From positions 14,408,945-14,472,944 of the forward strand of contig OV884059.1 in NCBI GenBank assembly GCA_930367215.1: a DNA stretch of 64,000 nucleotides, in the 5' to 3' direction. Below are positions 57,155-64,000 of the stretch, piece after piece. A program made the position numbers and the translations under genes. The notes under the pieces were generated by a model. The model made no database searches. It had not been told where the DNA came from and saw nothing but the letters and a program-made list of their open reading frames with translations. The stretch comes from Pollenia angustigena (lineage: Eukaryota; Arthropoda; Insecta; Diptera; Polleniidae). Position 1 is the first letter of the stretch, and each line of letters begins with the position of its first letter.

Positions 57155-59436
57155 TAGCATTTTAGAGATCTTGCTGACATTGAATTTTTAAAATCTAACA
57201 AAGCAATACATATGTATTATAAATTCCATATTCATCTGCAAATGTGGAAATAATCTTACCAAAAAAATTATCAAATCAAAAGAGAGAAACAGTTCCAAAA
57301 CGGCTTAATCCAAACAAAGGACTTATTGAACTTACGTAACTGCAATTGTTATGATTTAAACATACCAAATAATTATTATCAAATTCTGTTATCAAAATCT
57401 AAGTGAAAACCAGTACGTACATTCTTAACGCCTTTTCAAGAAATTCAAAAATTGCAATGCCCGAAATTTTGGAAAATCCGTTGTAAAAACATCACACGAA
57501 CTTTTGGTCTTAGAAGACCCCTAGTGAAATTTGATGCAGAAAATATTCTTATAGCATTTTAACCCTTAAAAGTGCCGTTTTAGTATACTTTGTGTAAGAG
57601 TTGGGAAAAAGGACAAAAATTACCCCTTAAAATAAGAGTTAGAGATTAATACATTGCAAGAAAAGTATCGTCATACGATTCTACTGAAGACATTTATTAT
57701 ATTTTTTTTGACTTATACCAAATGCCTTTTGAAAAAATTCAAAATCGTTGTTGTCAAATTTAAAATCTTGTTTAGTTATTTTGTGAAACAACAGGGTGTC
57801 TCAGGTTATAGTAAACTAAGAGTCTTGTCTTCATTGCAAATTCCCCAAGTAGTTTTCGAACTTTTTCATTCCTCTTTTTTTCTAATATTGTCCCACTGTT
57901 TGCTAGTTCCTTTTAAAGAAAAGGATTTTTGGATTCATATGTGTGGAGGATTAAAGTGCAGCATAATTAAGAATAATGGCTAAAAAGTTTAGGGAAAACA
58001 AAACTCCCACACCACCTCAAAAAACCCCTTCCATCCGCTTACCTTTCCCTAAGACATTTACCCAAAACAGTAGGCAGCAGTAAGTTTGAGTAAGTGGGCG
58101 TTTGGTTGCTGTGTTTTAGAGCAGAGTAGGTGCTTATGATTACATTTTATCATAATTTGCATTAAGGACAAATGGAAAAAATACTAAAATACATGCGAGC
58201 AAAATGAAAAAAAAAAAATAGAAGAATCATTTGAAAATAAAACGTTTATACTCAAGAGATTTACAAAATGGTGACAGAAAAAAAGTATTAAAACCCATTA
58301 TGATGATGTGCGAAAACAGAAAGAAGGCGAAAAAACTCATCAGTTTTTTTCTTTTCTTCTTTTAAATGGGGTGGTAAATTTTGCTGTTGTTGTTGGCAGG
58401 GAAGGAGTTAAGGAATTATTATGTTAATTCCATTTTTGTTATAATGACAACAGCAACGATGATGATGTTGATGAAATTATTGCTTAAAAGATAATTTTCT
58501 ATATTGTTTGTGTAAATAATGGAACAGACTTTTTTTTTTAATTTTGATTTAAATGATGAGTAACTTGTTTAGAAAAGGGAGGGGTTTTTTAATGTTTAAC
58601 AAATTGTTAAGGCAACTGTTTGGATTTTAAAATTAAAATTTTAAGTATTTGGCGAAAACTCCACACTTTCCTCTAAGTTTGCTTTTAAAATTCTCCTTAC
58701 AAAAAAGAACACCAAGGTCCAGAAATATCACTTAAAGGGCCATTCAACTTTACTTTAATCTTCCCGATAGGATGAACTTGCCTTTAACAAATGGCTTACA
58801 TTAGTTTAAAGCAAAGTTGTAACAGTGAAAAGCCTTTTATACGTAGGACAAAGTCGTACATTTATCTAACGACAAGTCGTAATAATGGCCCTTAATCTAT
58901 TTGAATCCTATCACCAACCCAAAAGGAGAATTAATTATTGAAAAAAGCAGCGTCGTTCGTTTATACGAACAAGTCATTGCCAAATTAAAGGCCCTCCCTT
59001 TAATCATAAAAAAACAGATTCTTCTTAGGAAATCTTTAGATCTCTTCCGTTAATTTCTTCCACTTAAGACCCTAATTTCCCAATTTCTATCAAGGTGCAG
59101 TCGAGGTAATTTCAAAAGACCTCTTATTCAGGCAAACTCTACAGCTTGAGAACTAAAGTTTCGGCTGTTACTTTTCGATCTTAATTTTCCTTAGATCATT
59201 AAGATTAAAAGAGTTCTTAAGATCTTTCAAATACGTTACAATACATTTTGCTTATTCTTATGAAGTGTACCCGGCTGGCTTTTTATTCAACCAATTTATG
59301 AACTTTTCGGCCCAGCCTTGTTTTAGGAAGAACTTTATGACTTGAAAAAGGTTACTTTTAAGCCGGAATTTACTTAAAAGTGACAACAGCAGCTAGCTGA
59401 AATTTAGTAAAGGGAATCATTACATATAAATAGCCC
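57155..59436. other. No gene recognised; unique sequence
   Basis: A 109-codon frame at 57654-57983 has no domain or plausible start context. 57480-57570 resembles the degenerate array upstream. 58440-58490 has short gatgatgatg runs. Probably intron or intergenic. Confidence 0.5.
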
Positions 59437-59710
59437 TTACCGCAAAAATAGCTTAAGCGACACCATTTTCAAAAATAACTTAAGCGACATTATTTTCAAT
59501 TTTCGTTTTTTTTAATAAGCGAATTTATTGGCAGCACTTGCATTATCTTCTAAAATGTCATGGTCACGTAACGCTACCTTAAACGGTTTTCAAGCAGAAT
59601 TAATTTTAGCTTAAGCGACAACGTTCATACAAAAGTGTTATAAAATAAAATGAAAAAGAAGTTCTCCTGTAAAATTGTGTTCTTGTCGCTTAAGCTTTTA
59701 TTGCGGTAAG
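59437..59710. mobile_element. MITE with CTTACCGCAAWAAW ends and GCTTAAGCGACA words
   Basis: CTTACCGCAAAAATAGCTTA at the left and CTTACCGCAATAAAAGCTTA at the right (reverse complement), both continuing AGCGACA. A further direct cttaagcgaca lies at about 59491. TTA/TAA flank the inner CCGC..GCGG, so a TA duplication is possible. Confidence 0.7.
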
Positions 59711-59738
59711 AACAGTTAGCTAAACAATCACGAATTAA

Positions 59739-59997
59739 GCTGAAGGTCCACACCATGCATTCCACGCTTTTTCGCATACTACGCAGCTATTAAAAAGTAG
59801 AATCTATATTGTTTTACGTTTTTCTTGCGGAGTTAAATGCGAAAAGTAGATTTACTTTCTACTTTTGCAAGCGTCGCAAGTAGCGTTCGAAAAAATCAGC
59901 TGATTTGCAAATACAATTTTAGTTTAACTAGAACGCAAGTAACATACGCAAAACATTTAAGGCATGAAGGCGAAAATACGAGGTTTGGACAACTAGC
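59739..59997. mobile_element. TTAA-type MITE with GCTGAAGGTCCA end, copy 2
   Basis: The left end GCTGAAGGTCCACACCATGC is preceded by TTAA. The right end (gcgaaaatacgaggtttggacaa.tagc) is more diverged and followed by TTCA. It shares aaaatcagctgattt and gcgaaaagtag with 10371-10684, so it is an older copy of that family. Confidence 0.7.
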
Positions 59998-60449
59998 TTC
60001 AAATGGGTGGGTCAGCGAAGTAACAGCCGTACCTTAACATGAGCGGAAGGCGGCAAGTTTTCTTCCGCTTAGCTGATATGCCATACCTAAACAAAAGCTC
60101 CAACGTTGTGTCACGAACAGTAGTGTTATTTTTCTTGTTTAATAAAACCCACTTAATAGATATAAAAAATGGAGATTAAATCGCTAGATTAACCAAAAAA
60201 TAACTAAATTGCCATTAATTATTAACAATAGCGGCCAACTTCCTTATAAAACGCGCTGTCAAAATCGCATTTTCTAATTGCAAAGCGTTGACGCCGCGCT
60301 ATTTAGGGATGCTTGATAGAAATTGTATGGGCATGCCAATTTTTGACAACTAGAAAACGCGTGCCGCTTTTCTTTAGGTACGGCTTTATTACCACTTGGC
60401 AGTACTGCGTTGTACCAAACCGAAAGCTAAACAAGGATTTCATTACCAC

Positions 60450-60640
60450 CATATAAAAAGTCTGTAGACAAATCTACAGTCTAGTCTGTATACCAAACTG
60501 TACTCTAGTCTATAATTTAAACTATTAAGTCTAGTTTGTTATCTTAGTAGCATCCAACTCTATAGTTAAACTACAGTTAAGTCTATAATTTAAACTTCTA
60601 TCTAGTTCGAAATTCAGTCCGGTTTGTTACCCTACAGGCA
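60450..60640. repeat. Degraded simple repeat of TCTAGTCTGTA/TCTATAATTTAAACT
   Basis: Words such as tctagtctgta, agtctagtttgtt and aagtctataatttaaact recur loosely and resume after the MITE at 60885-60960. It looks like a decayed short tandem repeat. Confidence 0.5.
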
Positions 60641-60656
60641 GGGTATTGAGCCTAAA

Positions 60657-60848
60657 GGGACAAATACACTTGTCAAATCCTTGTCCAGCAGGCGAATTCA
60701 CTCGTGTACGTGTGCTGGACGTAATATTCGCCGTCATATCTAAATTTATTGATTTTCCATTCAGCATCGTCGGCGTAACAAATACTAACATATTTTCACT
60801 AATACTACCACAATGCTTGATGAGTATTTTGATCAGTGTATTTGGGCC
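60657..60848. mobile_element. TTAA-type MITE with GGSMCAAATACAC ends
   Basis: GGGACAAATACACTTGTCAAA at the left (in part) and GGCCCAAATACACTGATCAAA at the right in reverse complement. TAAA precedes and TTAA follows. A related element is at 51478-51708. Confidence 0.75.
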
Positions 60849-61031
60849 TTAAAGCCTTAACAATCGAGAGTAGTTTTCTGTCAAAGAAACATTTCAGTCT
60901 ATCAAAAAAACTCAAGTTTATTTTAAGATCTATAATCCAAAACGTTTATCTAGTTGTTAGTTTTTAGTTTAGACTTTTTTAAATCTCTCTTCGTTTTAGA
61001 TTTTTAATAAATTTCTCATAGAAAATTTAAA

Positions 61032-61908
61032 ATTGTACTAGAAATTTTTAATATTTTTAATTAGGCTTAAGTTCATGAAATTTAATTTTTCATTAAATTA
61101 TTTTTATGAAGAAAGGAATTTTTTTTACAACATGAAAATTAATTAAAATTGTTATTGATAATCTTTCATTCTTGACGTGGCCGGGGCTCGAACCCCGGCC
61201 GGCAGGTTACCATGACATGTTTCGATTGCAACCACTCAATCTCCTCAGATGGATTCGCCGTCTTACACTCGCAGCCATCGACGGCTGCTGACGTCAATAG
61301 TCAAACATCAATCCTTAAACCAAATTGTATTCTAACATTTGGTAGATCGAAATTTGCTTTCCTGAATGATTATCCATTTTAATTGATTTTACATGTTTTT
61401 TCCTTACTTCTGTTTTTTCGTACTTTTGTCAAGAATTTTTCTTGAAGTCCAAGTACATTTTTTTGTTTTTTCATTTTGTCCTTTTCTTTTCTGTTGACCT
61501 TTTTCAGCACAACTTGAAGGACAAATGTACACATAGAGCTCGTGCCCTAGCTTTAACAATAATTAGTGTTGTGGTTATTTTGTTGAACTATTTATGGTTT
61601 TTAATCCAATTTTTAATATTTTTAATTAGGCTTAAGTTCATGAAATTTAATTTTTCATTAAATTATTTTTATGAAGAAAGGAATTTTTTTTTTTATTTTT
61701 TTTACAACATGAAAATTAATTAAAATAATTAATTAATAATCTTTCATTCTTGACGTGGCCGGGGCTCGAACCCTTTCTTCATAAAAATAATTTAATGAAA
61801 AATTAAATTTCATGAACTTAAGCCTAATTAAAAATATTAAAAATTGGATTAAAAACCATAAATAGTTCAACAAAATAACCACAATACTAATTATTGTACT
61901 AGAAATTT
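61032..61908. mobile_element. Rearranged insertion with 16-bp direct repeats, doubled AT block and inverted arm
   Basis: ATTGTACTAGAAATTT is present at 61032-61047 and 61893-61908, a likely target duplication of retrotransposon size. Inside, a block from taattaggcttaagttcatg to gacgtggccggggctcgaac occurs at about 61055-61197 and again at 61614-61773. The second copy is cut and joined to an inverted copy of its own upstream sequence: 61555-61681 and 61773-61898 are reverse complements. The first copy continues into a complete tRNA-like fold. Confidence 0.75.
61173..61296 (-). repeat. tRNA-like fold (SINE head candidate), with partial copy at 61751-61773
   Basis: On the minus strand the segment begins TGACGT and ends ACGTCA, which pair as a closing stem. 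GCAGCC-GTCGAT-GGCTGC is a perfect D-arm-like hairpin. GGCCGGGGTTCGAGCCCCGGC is a very strong T-arm containing a good pol III B box (GGTTCGAGCCCC). TGGCTGCGAGTG resembles an A box. At 124 nt it is too long for a normal tRNA, so a tRNA-Ser/Leu-derived SINE head or a tRNA pseudogene is more likely. Confidence 0.5.
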
Positions 61909-63130
61909 AGTAAATTTCTTTAATAAACCACAAACAAACTTTTTATTACTCCTTTCATGTTAAACCTACTGAAAAGTTCGAACTCTTTTTTTCTTCTTCC
62001 AAAAAAAACACCTTCTTCAGGTTGTGGTCTGGGCTAAATTTAAGGTGTCAGTGGTTATCCAGCTGTGTGTTGAGTGTTCGAAAGTTTGCAAACATTAATA
62101 GCTTTTCGCACAACACTAACACAGGCAAAGAAATAAAGCTCTTTTTCGCTGCGGTAAAATTAAATTGGTGTGTAAGGGAATTTTAGAATGGATATGTGAT
62201 ATAAGTTTCTGTGTGTGTATGTGGGACTACAGGAATTCTAATTATGTAAAGAATTAATGTTAAGGAATTCTAGTTGGAATCTTGGCGGGATTTTTATTTA
62301 CAAACAATGGCAAGTTTAATATATTAAAAGATTAAGAAAATAAAAGAAAAACATTGTAAAGGATATTAAAATTATCTCTGCTTAGTTCCATTTTAAGTTA
62401 AAGGTTTGTTAAACTCTTGCCTTCAGGCACTTTTAAATGTTTCTTAGAGATTTGTATTTGGTTTTTTCCAAATTTTATAATTTCATCTTTTACTTTAAAA
62501 TATGCTTCGCTTTCATTTTACATTTTTTTTTCTTCTTTGTGGTAATAATTTGAAAATAAATTATTATTTCATTTGATGAATTTCTTTTGATTATAATTTT
62601 GCTTTATCTAAGATTTTCCTATTTTCCATTGAACAAAATTTACGCTTTTGCTTTATATTTTTTCTGCTGTGCCGTAGTTGTATGTATTATTGTTGTTAAT
62701 AAAAGACCCTGATGCCACAGGAATGATTTACATATTTGTCTTTTTTTAAATAAATTCTCAAGCAAATGAAAAATTTTTGCTTATTGAGCAAATTTGCAGC
62801 TTTTGAAAATTAAAATTTTTGTTTTTGTTATTTATGTTTTCTTGGTGTTTGAGCAGTTTGAAATGAATGAAAAGAATGAAAGCGGAAACACTTTGATGTC
62901 TTAAGAGACAAAAACACAAACAAATAAAGGTGGGTTTTGGTGAGGGAGATGAATAAAAAATTATGTGAATAAAATAGACAAAGAAAAATATGAATATTTC
63001 AAATTATATAATCTTGAAAATGCTAAGGTGGTACAAGGAGATACATAAAAAAAGCCATAAATGTATAGCTTATGTTGACAAGATTTCAAAATCTAACACT
63101 TAAAGCTTAGAATATGTTAAAATAAATGTA
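61909..63130. other. No gene recognised; AT-rich unique sequence
   Basis: Only short interrupted frames and T/A runs. Nothing that I can support. Confidence 0.55.
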
Positions 63131-64000
63131 ATTCAGCTAGCTGAATATGTGATATATTTAAGAAACCCAATTGACTTATATTAAAAACTTATAAAACAGT
63201 AAATTAAAAAATAATCCAGCTGGCTGAATTACAAATTAAACTAAATCAATTAAGCTAAGTAGAAAAATTATGTTTTTACCCTACTTTAAAGCAAATTCAG
63301 CAAGTAGAAATGATAAAATTTTATTTAAATTCAAGGTAATTACAATTCAGCTAGCTGAATTTAACAAAAAAACTAAATTTAAGAAATGTTATATTCAGCT
63401 AGCTTATTATGAAATGTATTCAAAAAAATTTAATACATTTATAATTTTAAACAGCAATACATTATAATATTAGTAATTTAGCTAGCTGAATTTGCAATGT
63501 CGCAAAAAATTATAAAAATAATATATTTTTTTGCTGAAAAATAATGATTTTTTATCTCTTGAAAGCAATTAACCAAAAAAAATTTATTTCAAATCTGAAA
63601 ATCCAGCTAGCTGAATACTCATTTTAATTAAAAATTAAACTATGTAAATAAATTAAGTTAAGCTAAGCTAGGAAAATAATGTTTTTGCCCTACTTTAAAG
63701 CAAATTAAGCAAGCAGTAATAAATTTTGTTCAGATTCAAGATAATAAAAATTCAGCTTGCTGAACTGTGTTTTATTCAAATTCAAGATAATACAAATTCA
63801 GCTAGCTGAATACTCAATTAGTTTACAAATTAAACGAAAAAACTAAGAAATGAATAGTTATATGCTGTATTAAGCTAGCTGAATATGAAATATATTCAAA
63901 AAAATTTATGATTTAAAGTAGCAATTTATTAAAATCTTAGTTATTTGGCTAACTGAATTTTCAATGTCATAGAAAATTATAAAAATAATATGATTTTTAA
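63131..64000. repeat. Satellite-like array of ten 16-bp palindromes (ATTCAGCTAGCTGAAT)
   Basis: Palindrome positions are 63131, 63214, 63345, 63393, 63476, 63601, 63750, 63796, 63869 and 63943. Three (63131, 63345, 63796) match the perfect self-complementary ATTCAGCTAGCTGAAT and the rest differ at one to four bases. The sequences between also repeat: tgtttttaccctactttaaag (about 63270) recurs at about 63680, and aaattataaaaataatat at about 63507 recurs at about 63972, a higher-order period of roughly 390-470 bp. The array reaches the window edge and probably continues. Confidence 0.8.

Noticed and set aside
57654..57983. 109-codon frame as a gene
   Set aside because: Hydrophobic low-complexity translation, no domain, no supporting context.
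61173..61296. Functional tRNA-Ser or tRNA-Leu gene on the minus strand
   Set aside because: The T-arm and D-arm hairpins are good, but the segment is 124 nt, no clear anticodon arm can be placed, and a partial copy lies in a rearranged insertion.
63131..64000. CRISPR-like array
   Set aside because: Repeats are only 16 bp and imperfect, spacers are themselves repeated, and the DNA is evidently eukaryotic.

Overview
The window reads as non-coding, AT-rich DNA from an animal nuclear genome. It is most likely from a higher fly (Brachycera, probably a calyptrate such as a muscid or blow fly). The reasons are the absence of any long intact reading frame, the many poly-A/T tracts, the density of terminal-inverted-repeat (TIR) transposons, and a dispersed repeat ending in the hairpin ATTCGGCTGTGCCGAAT with a cggacatggctaaatcgac tract. 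I recognise that last repeat from fly genomes by memory only. I found no host exon, rRNA or functional tRNA gene. The only recognisable coding sequence is decayed transposon protein: a hAT transposase, two mariner-like remnants and a LINE 3' end.

Layout: 1-9522 is unique sequence carrying short foldback elements, a hAT-like element and a 460-bp repeat present twice. 9523-36774 is the dominant structure: a unit of about 6 kb repeated three times head to tail (A 9523-16645, B 16646-23239, C from 23240). Each unit is itself a giant foldback: a long left arm, a loop of about 1.7-1.9 kb, and a right arm. In A and B the right arm is cut short and joined to a 1.1-kb spacer. In C the right arm is full length and continues, interrupted by younger insertions, to about 36774. 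The other copies and the opposite arm act as empty sites, so many insertions can be delimited to the base.

36774-49320 is a mosaic of nested non-autonomous DNA transposons: a 2-kb hAT-like element with an exact 8-bp target duplication, a TTAA-flanked element, ATTCGGC-hairpin repeats, 153-bp and 21-bp tandem repeats, and a mariner remnant. 49321-61000 is mostly unique low-complexity DNA (possibly intron or intergenic) with a second mariner remnant, a degraded repeat array, a LINE 3' fragment and several MITEs. 61032-61908 is a rearranged insertion carrying a tRNA-like fold and an inverted duplication, flanked by a 16-bp direct repeat. From 63131 to the window edge lies a satellite-like array of ten palindromes based on ATTCAGCTAGCTGAAT.

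The elements do not work together as a pathway. What the window records is layered transposition. The main groups are 8-bp-duplication hAT-type elements (at least seven), TTA-duplication elements (at least nine, PIF/Harbinger-like by target site) and a TTAA-flanked group. All identities come from reading the sequence. Percent identities, database families and species were not computed.
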